Shown piece by piece: positions 55,524 through 64,000 of a stretch of 64,000 bases of DNA; the stretch's first letter is position 1; each line of letters begins with the position of its first letter. This DNA comes from Sphingomonas mollis (GTDB taxonomy: Bacteria; Pseudomonadota; Alphaproteobacteria; Sphingomonadales; Sphingomonadaceae): contig NZ_JAELXS010000002.1 of the NCBI RefSeq assembly GCF_016427505.1, positions 310,001-374,000 of the forward strand, written 5' to 3'. The position numbers were made by a program, and so were the translations under genes. The notes beneath the pieces were generated by a model that was given only the letters and a program-made list of their open reading frames with translations, was not told where the DNA came from and did no database searches.

Positions 55524-58336
55524 CAGAACTGGGTTCCTACGTTGAAGGTGATGAGTTTGTCGTCGTCGCCCTTCTGCTTGATCAGCGCGCGGGCGAGATC
55601 GATACGCAGAGGGCCGAACGGCGAATTCCAGTTGACGCCGACGCCGACGGTGATGCGCGGCCGCGCCGAATTGCCGAGGAAATTTTCGACGAAGGGTTGC
55701 GTGGTCACGGCGTCGTTATTGGAGGTGCCCGAGCAGGTGCCGCCGAGCGTTGCCGAATAACCCCTAGCGCATGTCGTCTGCTGTCCGGCATTGGCCGCTT
55801 CAGTGGTCGGGACCGTATAAAGCGCCAATGTCTGGTTGTTGACGATCGTCGTAACCGGCGCGCCGATCAGGGTCGGCGACCCATCAGGATTGATCCGCAA
55901 GACGCCATTGGCATCACGAAGCTGCGTAAATTCCGTCGTCGCTCGTGGCCGCGTCAGGCTGAACAGGCTGCCCGCCTGCGCATAAATGGACGGCCGCAGC
56001 CCGAGTTCGCGCGCACCGGAGCCGAGCGGAATTTCGAGTTCGATGCGGCCCAAATAATAGGCCTTGCCGCCCAAGGGATCGTCGATGATCTGATTGCGAT
56101 CGGTGACCATCGACTGAACCCCGGTGACCGGATCAGTAATCAGCGGCGTCCGCTGGATACGCGGACCGACGCCGCGGATGTTGAAGCCGCGGAAGTTCGG
56201 TTCGCCCAGATAGAAGCGGTCGATGATCCGGACCTTGTCGATCCCCTCGCCCCGGCTCTTTTCGAGCGACTTGATATAGCCGCCCTCACCCAGGAACGAG
56301 AGGACGAAGCCGCTGCCGAGCCCCTTATACTTCGCGACCTCGAACCGGCTGCGGATATACTTCACGTCGCCGCCCAGACCGGCGAAATCCTGGCTGAACG
56401 AGAAGCGCGTGCCGGCGGTGGGACGCAGGCCGCTGTTGAGGCTGTTGTAGATCAGCGAGTAACCGATCGACGAGGTCCACCGATTGCCCAGCTGTTCGCA
56501 GAGATAACGACCGACGGTGGCGTCGCTGCACTGGCCGTTGATGAGCAGGCTGCTGTCCAGCCCGACCTCGTCATAGGACAGGCCGTAGCGACCCGACAGC
56601 GACCAGTATTCGGTCAGCGGCACGCCCGAGCGGATCTGGAACCCGGTCGACACCTGATTGTACAGCTGATTGCGATCGCCATTGGTGGTGAAGTTGAACT
56701 GGTTGAAATCGCGGCGGAACAGGTCGACGCCGACCGCGATGTTCTTGTCGAACAGATACGGCTCGGTGAAGCCCAGCTCGACCGACTTCTGATAGCTGGA
56801 ATAGTTGACGCCGGCGCGCAGCTCCTGCCCCTTGCCGCGGAAATTGCGCTGGGTGATGTTGGCCTGCACGATGAATCGTTCGAGCGACGAATAGCCGGCC
56901 GACAACTGCAACTCGCCGGTCGATTTTTCCTCGACGGGCGCTTCCAGCAGGATGCGGTCGGGGGCGCTGCCGGGGCTGCGCTTGATCTCGAACTTGTCCT
57001 GGAAGAAGCCCAGCGAGTTGATGCGATCCTGCGACCGCTTGATCTGGAAATCGTTGAACGCGTCACCCTCGGCGAGACGCATCTCGCGACGGACGACCTT
57101 GTCCTGCGTCTGCGTGTTGCCGTTGATGTCGATACGCTCGACATAAGTGCGCTGCGCCTGCGCGATGTGGAAATTGATCCCCATCGTGAGCGTTTCGCGA
57201 TCGCGCTGGAATTCCGGATCGACGTTGGTGAAGGCATAGCCGAACAGACCGGCGGTCTGCGACAGGCTATCGACCGAGTCCTCGACCAGCTTCGCATTGT
57301 ACCAGTCGCCCTTTTTCGGGGCGAGCGAGGCGGCGAGGCGGGTGTTGTCGAAATCGCGGATTTCGCTGTCGACGGTGACGTCGCCGAATTTGTAGCGCGG
57401 GCCCTCCTCGACCACATAGGTGATGATGAAGTCCCGCTTGTCGGGGGTGAGTTCCGCCACCGCGCTGGTCACACGAAAATCTGCATAGCCCTGCGTCAGG
57501 TAGAACTGGCGCAGCTTCTGCTGGTCGTAGTTGAGGCGATCCTGATCGTAGCTGGTGTTCGACGACAGGACGCGGAACCAGCGCGACTGCTTGGTCGCCA
57601 TTTCGCCGCGCAGCGCATCGGCCGAGAATTTTTCGTTGCCGATGATGTTGATCTGGCGGACCTTCGACTTCGATCCTTCCGCGATCTCGAACACGATATC
57701 GACGCGGTTCTGGTCGAGGCTGACCATCTTGGGATCGACGACGGCGGCGAACCGGCCCTGACGGCGATACAGCTCGACGATGCGGCCGACATCGGCGCGG
57801 ACGGCGGTGCGGGTGAAGATCTGGCGGGGGGCGAGCTTCAGTTCCTTCTGGATCTTGTCGCTCTTGATCGCCTTGTTACCCTCCAGAATCACCCGGTTGA
57901 TGATCGGGTTCTCGCGGATGCGCAGGACGATGTCGCCGCTCTCGACGCCGGAGATCGAATAGTCGGCGAACAGCTCCGACGCCTGAAGATCGACCAGCGC
58001 CTGATCGAGCGTCGCGGTGGTGTACGGAATGCCGACACGCAACTTTGTATAGGACAGGACCGTTTCCGGTTCGATGCGCTGCGACCCCTCCACCCGAAGC
58101 GAGCGAATCGTGCCGGCGGTGACGGGCGCGGTCGTTGCCTGCCCTGCGGCAGTCGGCGTTGCGGCGGCCGGCGCTGCGGTGGTCGCCGGACGCGGCACGG
58201 TGGGCGCGGGACGCACTGGCGCCGCCTGCGCGGCGGGCGCCGGGGCGGTCTGCGCCATCACCGGGACGCCTGCGAGCATCGTGCTCGCCAGCAACGTCAC
58301 GCCGATCGCCGCGACCTTTTGACCATCATTCTTCAC
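55523..58336 (-). CDS. bamA: Outer membrane protein assembly factor BamA
   Basis: Core of the BAM complex that folds outer-membrane barrels. 937 aa. Signal peptide ends near AVM/AQ (about residue 29), then a Pro/Ala-rich linker longer than in E. coli (about 30-80), five POTRA domains (starting IRSLRVEGSQRIEPETVL), and a C-terminal 16-strand barrel closing in a Phe-ending strand (LITFNVGTQF). The lid motif VRGF of POTRA/barrel appears as NFRGFNIRGVGPRIQ. I chose the GTG at 58336 (MKNDGQKVAAIG), preceded by GGGTGGG; the TTG at 58360 would disturb the signal peptide. Confidence 0.95.
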   Translation of the reverse strand: MKNDGQKVAAIGVTLLASTMLAGVPVMAQTAPAPAAQAAPVRPAPTVPRPATTAAPAAATPTAAGQATTAPVTAGTIRSLRVEGSQRIEPETVLSYTKLRVGIPYTTATLDQALVDLQASELFADYSISGVESGDIVLRIRENPIINRVILEGNKAIKSDKIQKELKLAPRQIFTRTAVRADVGRIVELYRRQGRFAAVVDPKMVSLDQNRVDIVFEIAEGSKSKVRQINIIGNEKFSADALRGEMATKQSRWFRVLSSNTSYDQDRLNYDQQKLRQFYLTQGYADFRVTSAVAELTPDKRDFIITYVVEEGPRYKFGDVTVDSEIRDFDNTRLAASLAPKKGDWYNAKLVEDSVDSLSQTAGLFGYAFTNVDPEFQRDRETLTMGINFHIAQAQRTYVERIDINGNTQTQDKVVRREMRLAEGDAFNDFQIKRSQDRINSLGFFQDKFEIKRSPGSAPDRILLEAPVEEKSTGELQLSAGYSSLERFIVQANITQRNFRGKGQELRAGVNYSSYQKSVELGFTEPYLFDKNIAVGVDLFRRDFNQFNFTTNGDRNQLYNQVSTGFQIRSGVPLTEYWSLSGRYGLSYDEVGLDSSLLINGQCSDATVGRYLCEQLGNRWTSSIGYSLIYNSLNSGLRPTAGTRFSFSQDFAGLGGDVKYIRSRFEVAKYKGLGSGFVLSFLGEGGYIKSLEKSRGEGIDKVRIIDRFYLGEPNFRGFNIRGVGPRIQRTPLITDPVTGVQSMVTDRNQIIDDPLGGKAYYLGRIELEIPLGSGARELGLRPSIYAQAGSLFSLTRPRATTEFTQLRDANGVLRINPDGSPTLIGAPVTTIVNNQTLALYTVPTTEAANAGQQTTCARGYSATLGGTCSGTSNNDAVTTQPFVENFLGNSARPRITVGVGVNWNSPFGPLRIDLARALIKQKGDDDKLITFNVGTQF

Positions 58337-58400
58337 GTACGACCCACCCACGGAAAACAAGATACACGACCCCTGCGGCGTTCGCCCTGCCCCAGACTGT

Positions 58401-59534
58401 TCAACCGATCAAGCCGGCGAGATTGCGCCAGAGCCCGAACTGACCGAGATCGTTGAGCGTCACGAAGAGCATCAGGGCCAACAGCGCGGCGAGGCCGCCG
58501 CGAAACGCCCATTCCTGCACGCGCTGATCGACCGGGCGCCGCCGCACCGCCTCGATCGCGTAGAAGAACAGATGGCCACCATCGAGCATCGGCACTGGCA
58601 GCAGGTTGATGAACCCCAGATTGATGGACACCAGCGCGACCAGCCCGATGAACGCCGGCCAGCCGAGCGACATCTGTTCGCCCGACACCTTGGCGATGCG
58701 CAGCGGCCCGCCCAGTTCGTCGACCGAGCGGCGGCCGGTGATGATCTGGCCGATCGCGTCGAGCGACCCGCGCACGATCGAGAAGACCTGGATCGTACCC
58801 TCGACGGGCGCGCGCCACAGCGAAACGGGGCGATATTCGATCGGCGGGCTGCCGATGCCGACGCGGCCGATCCGATATTCGTTGCCGAAGCGATCGCGCT
58901 GTTCCAGCGTGCCGATGGTCAGCGTGGTCGACAGCGGCCGGCCGGCGCGCTCGACATCGATGCGGATCGTCTCCCCCGGACGCATCATCGCATATTGGGC
59001 GATGTCGGCGAAGCTCTCCATCGACCGGCCACCAAGCGCGATCAGGCGGTCACCGGGTTGCAGATCGGCCTTGGCGGCCGGGCTGGTCGCGACGATCGCG
59101 CCGACGACTGGCGGCGCATAGCGGGTGCCATAGAAGTGGGCGAAGCCGGCGAGGATGACGATCGCGACGACGAAATTGACGACCGGGCCGGCGGCGACAA
59201 CGATCGCGCGCTGCCAAACGGGCTTGGCCTGAAACGTCCGCTCGCGCTCGGCGGCGGGCAGTGCCAGCCATTCGGCGGTCGGCTGGCTGGCGGGGTTCAT
59301 GTCGCCGGCGAAGCGGACGTACCCGCCCAGCGGCAGCCAGCCGAGTTTCCAGCGGGTGCCGCGCTTGTCGGTATAGCCGGCGATCTCGCGACCAAAGCCG
59401 ATCGAGAACGCATCGGCGCCGATGCCGAACCAGCGGCCGGCGAGGTAATGGCCCATCTCGTGCACGAACACGAGCGGACCGATCACCGCCATGAAGGCGA
59501 GGATGGTGAGCAGGAAGCCGGGATTGTCGATCAA
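58401..59534 (-). CDS. rseP: Site-2 zinc metalloprotease RseP
   Basis: Intramembrane protease cutting anti-sigma factors and signal peptides. 377 aa. HEMGH at about 25-29 in VFVHEMGHYLAGRWFGI is the zinc site, with the second catalytic motif NLLPVPMLDGGHLFFYAIE near residue 320, and a PDZ domain between (VVGAIVATSPAAKADLQPGDRLIALGG). The start is TTG 59534, overlapping the dxr stop (TTGA); the longer frame upstream is dxr shadow. Sits between dxr and bamA, the normal order. Confidence 0.93.
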   Translation of the reverse strand: MIDNPGFLLTILAFMAVIGPLVFVHEMGHYLAGRWFGIGADAFSIGFGREIAGYTDKRGTRWKLGWLPLGGYVRFAGDMNPASQPTAEWLALPAAERERTFQAKPVWQRAIVVAAGPVVNFVVAIVILAGFAHFYGTRYAPPVVGAIVATSPAAKADLQPGDRLIALGGRSMESFADIAQYAMMRPGETIRIDVERAGRPLSTTLTIGTLEQRDRFGNEYRIGRVGIGSPPIEYRPVSLWRAPVEGTIQVFSIVRGSLDAIGQIITGRRSVDELGGPLRIAKVSGEQMSLGWPAFIGLVALVSINLGFINLLPVPMLDGGHLFFYAIEAVRRRPVDQRVQEWAFRGGLAALLALMLFVTLNDLGQFGLWRNLAGLIG

Positions 59535-60688
59535 GCTACGCGATCCTCTACGCGCTCGCCCGCCAATATCCGCGCCTCGGCGTCGACGGCGATGACCGCG
59601 TCGAGCGTTTCCGGCGCGGGCGGATCGTAGCGTTCCAGCGTATGTTCCACGATTGCGGCAATTTCGAGGAAGCCGATGCGCCGCGCGAGGAAGGCGGCGA
59701 CGGCGATCTCGTTGGCGGCGTTCAGGATCGCCGGACGCGCGCCGCCGGCCGCCAGTGCTTCGCGGGCTAGACGCAGGGCGGGGAAGCGGACGGGATCGGG
59801 CGCGGCGAAATCGAGGCGGCCGAGCGCGATCAGGTCGAGCGGAGCCATCGGCGTCGCCATGCGATGTGGCCACGCCAGGCAATGCGCGATCGGCACGCGC
59901 ATGTCCGACGGACCAAGCTGGGCGAGCATCGAACCGTCGACATAATCGACCGCGCTGTGGATGACGGACTGCGGGTGGATGACGATCTCGATCCGGTCGG
60001 GGTGGACCGGGAACAGGCGGGCGGCCTCGATCAGTTCGAGGCCCTTATTCATCATCGTCGCCGAATCGACCGATATCTTGGCGCCCATCGACCAGTTGGG
60101 ATGGGCAACCGCCTGTTCGGGGGTGACACCCGCCATGTCGGCCAGCGACCAATCGCGGAACGGGCCGCCGCTGCATGTCAGGATGATGCGGCGGACGGCG
60201 CGCGCCTGATCGGGGGCGAAGCACTGGAAGATCGCATTGTGCTCGCTGTCGGCGGGCAGCAGCGTCGCACCGGAGGCGGCGGCGGCGGCGAGGATGACCT
60301 CGCCGGCGGACACCAGCGGCTCCTTGTTGGCAAGGACGACGGTGCCCCCCTGCCCGACCGCGGCCATGACGGGTTCGAGGCCGGCGCAACCGACGATCGC
60401 GCCCATCGTCCAGTCGGCACCGGAGCGCGCGGCATCGATGATCGCGGCGCGGCCACCGGCCACGTGCGTGGCGGTGCCGGCGAGCGCGGCGCGGAGATCG
60501 GGGAGGCAGGCCTCGTCGGCCACCACCGCCAGTTCGGCACCGGTGCGGCGGGCGGCGGCGGCTAGTTTCGCGACGTCGCAATTGGCGGTGAGCGCGCGGA
60601 CGCGGAACTTGTCCGGCTCGCGCTCGATCAGGTCGAGCGTCGAGGTGCCGACCGAGCCGGTGGCGCCGAGGATGGTGACGGTTCTCAC
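59531..60688 (-). CDS. dxr: 1-Deoxy-D-xylulose-5-phosphate reductoisomerase
   Basis: Second step of the MEP pathway of isoprenoid synthesis, NADPH-dependent. 385 aa. NADPH motif LGATGSVG at about 7-14, LANKEPLVSAGE, the metal/substrate motif LPADSEHNAIFQCF, ILTCSGGPFRD, WSMGAKISVDSATMMNKGLELIEA, and the C-terminal ILNAANEIAVAAFL. The GTG at 60688 has AAGGCAGG upstream and removes a non-family extension. It follows cdsA after ten bases. Confidence 0.96.
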   Translation of the reverse strand: MRTVTILGATGSVGTSTLDLIEREPDKFRVRALTANCDVAKLAAAARRTGAELAVVADEACLPDLRAALAGTATHVAGGRAAIIDAARSGADWTMGAIVGCAGLEPVMAAVGQGGTVVLANKEPLVSAGEVILAAAAASGATLLPADSEHNAIFQCFAPDQARAVRRIILTCSGGPFRDWSLADMAGVTPEQAVAHPNWSMGAKISVDSATMMNKGLELIEAARLFPVHPDRIEIVIHPQSVIHSAVDYVDGSMLAQLGPSDMRVPIAHCLAWPHRMATPMAPLDLIALGRLDFAAPDPVRFPALRLAREALAAGGARPAILNAANEIAVAAFLARRIGFLEIAAIVEHTLERYDPPAPETLDAVIAVDAEARILAGERVEDRVA

Positions 60689-60698
60689 AGAGCCTGCC

Positions 60699-61532
60699 TT
60701 ATCCGAACAGTTGCGGCAGGACCACGAGCAACGCGGCGACGGGCGCGACGGGGACGATGCCGTCGAGCCGGTCGAGGACGCCGCCATGACCGGGCAGGAC
60801 GTTGCCGCTGTCCTTCATCCCGGCGCGACGCTTCAGCGCGCTTTCGTACAGGTCGCCGCCCTGCGCCAGCACGGCGAGGAACGGCGTCGCGATGACAAGG
60901 CGGAAGGGCAGGCCGGAGCCGACGTGCAGCGCAAAAGCGAAGATCGTGGCGAGCACGACGCCGCCGATCAGGCCCGACCACGTCTTGGCGGGGCTGATCC
61001 GCGGCGCGAGCTTTGGCCCGCCCAGCGAGCGGCCGGTGAAGAACGCGCCGATATCGGTCGCCCAGACGAGCGCCAGCGCCCAGAGCGTCAGGACGAGGCC
61101 ATCGGGCTGTTGCCGGATCAGCAGCAGCGCGAATACCGGCAGGCCGACATAGGCCGCCCCGAAAGCGAGACCCGCGTTGCGATGCACGATGGCGATGAAG
61201 AAAAACGCCGCGCCGAGCAGACCGAGGACGAAGAAATGCGGCCCCGCCGCGATCGGCGCCATGATCGCCAGCGGCACGGAGAGGGCGAATTGCGCCATCC
61301 GCTTCGTCTTTGCGTCCGCGCCGTGCAGGTCCGCCCATTCCGCCATCATGAACAGCGCCGCGACGACCGCGAGCAGCCAGAACAGGAAATCCCCCGCCAC
61401 CAGCGCGACCAGCGCGACCGCGATCATCACGACGCTGGCGATCATCCGCAGGCGGAGGTTCGACGGGGTCCTGAGCTTGGCGTCCGGGGTGTCGGGCATC
61501 GTGTCAGGCAACGGGACGGGCGTTTCGGTCAC
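60699..61532 (-). CDS. cdsA: Phosphatidate cytidylyltransferase
   Basis: Makes CDP-diacylglycerol, precursor of all phospholipids. 277 aa with about eight transmembrane helices. The C-terminal family signature is present: GGDLYESALKRRAGMKDSGNVLPGHGGVLDRLDG (catalytic Asp residues). The start is GTG 61532, overlapping the uppS TGA. Standard order uppS-cdsA-dxr-rseP. Confidence 0.94.
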   Translation of the reverse strand: MTETPVPLPDTMPDTPDAKLRTPSNLRLRMIASVVMIAVALVALVAGDFLFWLLAVVAALFMMAEWADLHGADAKTKRMAQFALSVPLAIMAPIAAGPHFFVLGLLGAAFFFIAIVHRNAGLAFGAAYVGLPVFALLLIRQQPDGLVLTLWALALVWATDIGAFFTGRSLGGPKLAPRISPAKTWSGLIGGVVLATIFAFALHVGSGLPFRLVIATPFLAVLAQGGDLYESALKRRAGMKDSGNVLPGHGGVLDRLDGIVPVAPVAALLVVLPQLFG

Positions 61533-62245
61533 AGGCCTCCGTAGCGACGCTGGCGCTGGCCGAAGGCAGCGACCGCGTCGGCCAGCGCATCGGCGCCGAA
61601 ATCGGGCCAGAGCGTGTCGACGAACAACAGTTCGGCATAAGCCGCCTGCCACAACAGGAAGTTCGACAGGCGCTGTTCGCCCGACGTGCGGATGACGAGG
61701 TCGAGCGGCGGCAGGCCGGCGGTGTCGAGTTCCGCCTCGATCGCGGCCTCGTCGATCTGGTCGGCGGGCAGCCGCGCGGCAAGCCGGCGGGCGGCGGCGG
61801 CCAGTTCGGCCTGCGCACCGTAATTGAGCGCGATCGCCAGCAACGGCCCGCTGTTGCCGGCGGTGCGCGCGACAGCATCCTCGATCAGCGCGATCAGATC
61901 GGGCGAGAAGGCGCGGTAGTCGCCGATGATCCGCAGCCGCACATTCTCGCGCGCCAGTTCGGCGAGGTCGGAGCGGATGAACAGGCGCAGCAGACCCATC
62001 AGGTCGCTGACTTCCTCGGCGGGGCGGCGCCAGTTCTCCGACGAGAAGGCATAGAGCGTCAGCGCCTCGATTCCCATCGCGCGCGCGGCGCGGGTAACGC
62101 GGCGAACCGCCTCGACCCCCGCCTTGTGACCGGCGAGGCGCGGGAGGTGACGCTGGCGTGCCCAGCGGCCGTTGCCGTCCATGATGATAGCGACGTGGCG
62201 GGGGATGGTGGGCGCGTCGGTGGCGAGGATGGGTGCGGTGCTCAC
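61529..62245 (-). CDS. uppS: Isoprenyl transferase (undecaprenyl diphosphate synthase)
   Basis: Makes the C55 lipid carrier for cell-wall glycans. 238 aa. Signature HVAIIMDGNGRWA (catalytic Asp about 23), GHKAGVEAVRRV, LTLYAFSSENWRRP, ALNYGAQAELAAAA, and PLDLVIRTSGEQRLSNFLLWQAAYAELLF. I chose the GTG at 62245 (MSTAPILATD...); the frame further upstream runs into the intergenic hairpin repeat. Remarkably, the repeat arm (GGGAGGGGAGAA in the message) provides the ribosome-binding site. Confidence 0.94.
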   Translation of the reverse strand: MSTAPILATDAPTIPRHVAIIMDGNGRWARQRHLPRLAGHKAGVEAVRRVTRAARAMGIEALTLYAFSSENWRRPAEEVSDLMGLLRLFIRSDLAELARENVRLRIIGDYRAFSPDLIALIEDAVARTAGNSGPLLAIALNYGAQAELAAAARRLAARLPADQIDEAAIEAELDTAGLPPLDLVIRTSGEQRLSNFLLWQAAYAELLFVDTLWPDFGADALADAVAAFGQRQRRYGGL

Positions 62246-62250
62246 TTCTC

Positions 62251-62348
62251 CCCTCCCGCTTTCGGGAGGGTTCGGGGGTGGGCTTGAATGACAGACGCGG
62301 GCCCTTGTTGACAGGCCCACCCCCAGCCCCTCCCGCGAGCGGGAGGGG
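62251..62348. repeat. Paired hairpin repeat between frr and uppS
   Basis: Unit one: CCCTCCCG/CGGGAGGG around CTTT (62251-62270). Unit two: CCCCTCCCGC/GCGGGAGGGG around GA (62327-62348). Between them GGGGGTGGGC (62274-62283) and GCCCACCCCC (62315-62324) also pair, so the whole is a large palindrome. It sits inside the pyrH-frr-uppS polycistron. Confidence 0.85.
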
Positions 62349-62369
62349 AGCAGAACTGCACCCGGATGC

Positions 62370-62927
62370 TCACTTGCCCAGGATTTCCTTTTCCTTCGAC
62401 GACGACGCGGCGTCGATGTCGGCGATGGTCTTGTCGGTGACCTTCTGCAACTCGGTTTCGTGGCGCTTGCGCTCGTCCTCGCCGAAGACGTTCTTCTTCT
62501 CGTCGGTCTTCAGGCTGTCCATGCCGTCGCGGCGCACGTTGCGCGCGGCGATGCGGGCCTTTTCGGCGTACTGGCTGGCGAGCTTGGCGAGTTCCTTGCG
62601 GCGCTCCTCGGTCAGGTCGGGGATCGGCAGGCGCAAGGTCTGGCCGTCGTTGATCGGGTTCAGGCCTAGCCCGGCCGACCGGATCGCCTTTTCCACCGAA
62701 CTGACGTTCGTCTTGTCCCACACCTGCACGGTCAACATCCGGGGTTCGGGTGCCGAGACGGTCGCAACCTGGGTCAGCGGCATGTGGCTGCCATAGACCT
62801 CGACGTTGACGGGATCGAGCAGTGTCGTGGAGGCGCGACCGGTGCGCAGGCCGCCGAGATCATGCTTTAGTGCGTCGACCGCGCCGGTCATGCGGCGCTG
62901 GATATCGGCCTTGTCATAGGCGGGCAT
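62370..62927 (-). CDS. frr: Ribosome recycling factor
   Basis: Splits post-termination ribosomes with EF-G. 185 aa. [20 protein letters not shown], then [44 protein letters not shown] and [39 protein letters not shown] are all classical. The ATG at 62927 overlaps the pyrH stop by one base (TGATG). Confidence 0.96.
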   Translation of the reverse strand: MPAYDKADIQRRMTGAVDALKHDLGGLRTGRASTTLLDPVNVEVYGSHMPLTQVATVSAPEPRMLTVQVWDKTNVSSVEKAIRSAGLGLNPINDGQTLRLPIPDLTEERRKELAKLASQYAEKARIAARNVRRDGMDSLKTDEKKNVFGEDERKRHETELQKVTDKTIADIDAASSSKEKEILGK

Positions 62928-63805
62928 CAATTCGTTTCCTTTTTCGATTTCTTAGGCGTCGATGCTCTGGGCAGATTGCCGAACGCTGTAATCTTTCTGT
63001 CGATTTTTATCTTACGACCGACTTTGATCCCGCCAGATTTTTTAGGTTTGGCCACTGGATCGGAAGATACCTGAGACGCTTCAGCCTCGACACTCTGGAC
63101 GATCGTGGAAATGCCTTCGCCGGCGAGGACGGCGGCGAAATTGCCGTGCTCGCGGATGTTGAAGACGACGATCGGGATATTGTTGTCACGGCACAGCGCG
63201 ATGGCGGAGGCGTCCATGACCTTCAGGTCATCGGACAGGACCCGCGAATAGCTGACGGTTTCATAACGCGTCGCGGTCGGCACCTTTTTCGGGTCGGCAT
63301 CATAGACGCCGTCGACCGAGGTGCCCTTGAACAGCGCATCGCACTTCATTTCGGCGGCGCGCAACGCGGCGCCGCTATCGGTGGTGAAGAAGGGCGAGCC
63401 GACGCCAGCGGCGAAGATCACGACGCGGCCCTTTTCGAGATGGCGTTCGGCGCGACGGCGGATGAAGGGTTCGCACACCGACGACATTGGGATCGCCGAC
63501 TGGACGCGGGTATCGACACCGATCTGTTCGAGCGCATTCTGGACGGCCAGCGCATTCATGACGGTGGCGAGCATGCCCATGTAATCGGCGGTCGCGCGCT
63601 CGATGCCCTTGGCGGCGGCGGACAGGCCACGGAAGATGTTGCCACCACCGACGACGACGCACAGTTCATACCCCTGCGCGCGGACACCGGCGATCTCGCC
63701 GGCGACGCGGGCGGTGACATCCGGATCGATGGCGAGGCCATTCTCACCCATCAGGACTTCGCCCGACAGTTTCAGCAAAATACGTTTGAAGCGGGGTTCG
63801 GTCAT
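62927..63805 (-). CDS. pyrH: Uridylate kinase with unusual basic C-terminal extension
   Basis: Phosphorylates UMP to UDP. The core (about residues 1-240) is typical: [61 protein letters not shown], and [14 protein letters not shown] followed by GISTIVQS. The family normally ends here (about 240 aa). Instead about 52 extra residues follow, with 14 Lys/Arg ([28 protein letters not shown]). Their DNA (62941-63060) has about 45% GC by hand count against roughly 65% elsewhere. Coupled to frr by TGATG. Confidence 0.93.
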   Translation of the reverse strand: MTEPRFKRILLKLSGEVLMGENGLAIDPDVTARVAGEIAGVRAQGYELCVVVGGGNIFRGLSAAAKGIERATADYMGMLATVMNALAVQNALEQIGVDTRVQSAIPMSSVCEPFIRRRAERHLEKGRVVIFAAGVGSPFFTTDSGAALRAAEMKCDALFKGTSVDGVYDADPKKVPTATRYETVSYSRVLSDDLKVMDASAIALCRDNNIPIVVFNIREHGNFAAVLAGEGISTIVQSVEAEASQVSSDPVAKPKKSGGIKVGRKIKIDRKITAFGNLPRASTPKKSKKETN

Positions 63806-64000
63806 GCGTCTCTATGTGTTGGGGGAAGCGGCGCGGACCTTAGGCGGGGCGGGTGCGCGGGGCAACCGTGTGTGGCGGGAGTTTGGCTTGGGGAGGCGGT
63901 AGAGAGAGAGAGAGAGAGAGAGACGATGTTCGCGCGGAGGCGCAGAGGACGCGGAGGTGAACCGCATGCCGCGACCTTCCGCTGTCATCACTCCGGCATG
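63806..64000. other. Leader/upstream region of pyrH at the window edge
   Basis: No gene visible. It must hold the promoter or leader of pyrH unless tsf lies further right. It contains the AG tract and a G-rich stretch with repeated GCGGAGG units (around 63935-63957). Confidence 0.5.
63901..63923. repeat. (AG)11 microsatellite upstream of pyrH
   Basis: Twenty-three bases of pure AG repeat begin 95 bases upstream of the pyrH start. Dinucleotide tracts this long are rare in high-GC chromosomes and prone to slippage. Confidence 0.9.

Noticed and set aside
55697-58456. Plus-strand frame of 919 codons opposite bamA
   Set aside because: Shadow of bamA; composition typical of antisense frames in high-GC DNA.
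62941-63060. PyrH tail as a simple palindromic element like those of Rickettsia
   Set aside because: No dyad symmetry could be found in the AT-rich stretch by eye, so it is not called a palindromic insertion.

Overview
The window reads as ordinary core chromosome of a sphingomonad (Sphingomonas or a close relative, Alphaproteobacteria). GC is high, around 65% by eye. Start codons are often GTG or TTG, and ATGA/GTGA/TTGA stop-start overlaps are common. The gene content and order fit the group: pcm-tolC-popZ-like with valS nearby, pyrH-frr-uppS-cdsA-dxr-rseP-bamA-ompH-fabZ, cysDNC-cysQ, astAB, and pdhA with a lipoyl-bearing pdhB. I see no prophage, insertion sequence, CRISPR array or toxin/defence island.

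Layout. 1-0.74 kb: 3' end of a TadG-like pilus gene of unusually low GC. 0.8-3.3 kb: pdhA-pdhB (minus). 3.4-6.9 kb: MFS transporter, cysK and a cell-wall hydrolase in one overlapping operon. 6.9-9.1 kb: MerR regulator plus DmdC-type acyl-CoA dehydrogenase, with a candidate operator upstream. 9.2-10.3 kb: hisI, a lipoprotein and an 83-aa protein. 10.4-12.6 kb: purF and an SDR. 12.6-13.1 kb: non-coding, rich in repeats. 13.1-16.8 kb: HDAC-like, photolyase, cfa (minus). 16.8-22.7 kb: esterase, rppH, DUF481 protein, then an arginine-succinyltransferase-type cluster (M20 hydrolase, astA, astB). 22.9-26.7 kb: small membrane protein and cysD-cysNC-cysQ for sulfate activation. 26.7-29.8 kb: NAD-binding-like protein and two acyl-CoA dehydrogenases. 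29.9-35.2 kb: tRNA-Arg, lipoprotein, membrane spermidine-synthase-like protein, GNAT, hemB, lipid kinase. 35.4-41.7 kb: MATE pump, valS, S9 peptidase. 42-44.8 kb: popZ-like, tolC, pcm. 45-45.7 kb: tRNA-Cys and two Flp pilins. 45.8-51.5 kb: accA, xerD, an unknown secreted protein, a 44-aa membrane protein, aroK, aroB, a DUF2256 protein. 51.8-54.3 kb: MarR regulator, lytic transglycosylase, tRNA-Ser, GFA protein, rpmE. 54.4-63.8 kb: the envelope/translation polycistron from pyrH to fabZ.

How it works together. The right-hand polycistron links pyrimidine nucleotides, ribosome recycling, isoprenoid carrier, phospholipid precursor and outer-membrane assembly. cysDNC-cysQ activates sulfate, and cysK can fix the resulting sulfide. 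astA/astB with the M20 hydrolase suggest arginine catabolism by succinylation.

I found no clear new defence or mobile system. The most unusual signals are a basic C-terminal extension of PyrH encoded at about 45% GC, an M20 hydrolase in the place where AstE might be expected, a 76-bp palindromic repeat present twice along with four other intergenic hairpin families, a run of about ten Gs directly upstream of tolC, and an (AG)11 tract upstream of pyrH. All gene calls are from reading motifs and frames by eye; no database search was run.
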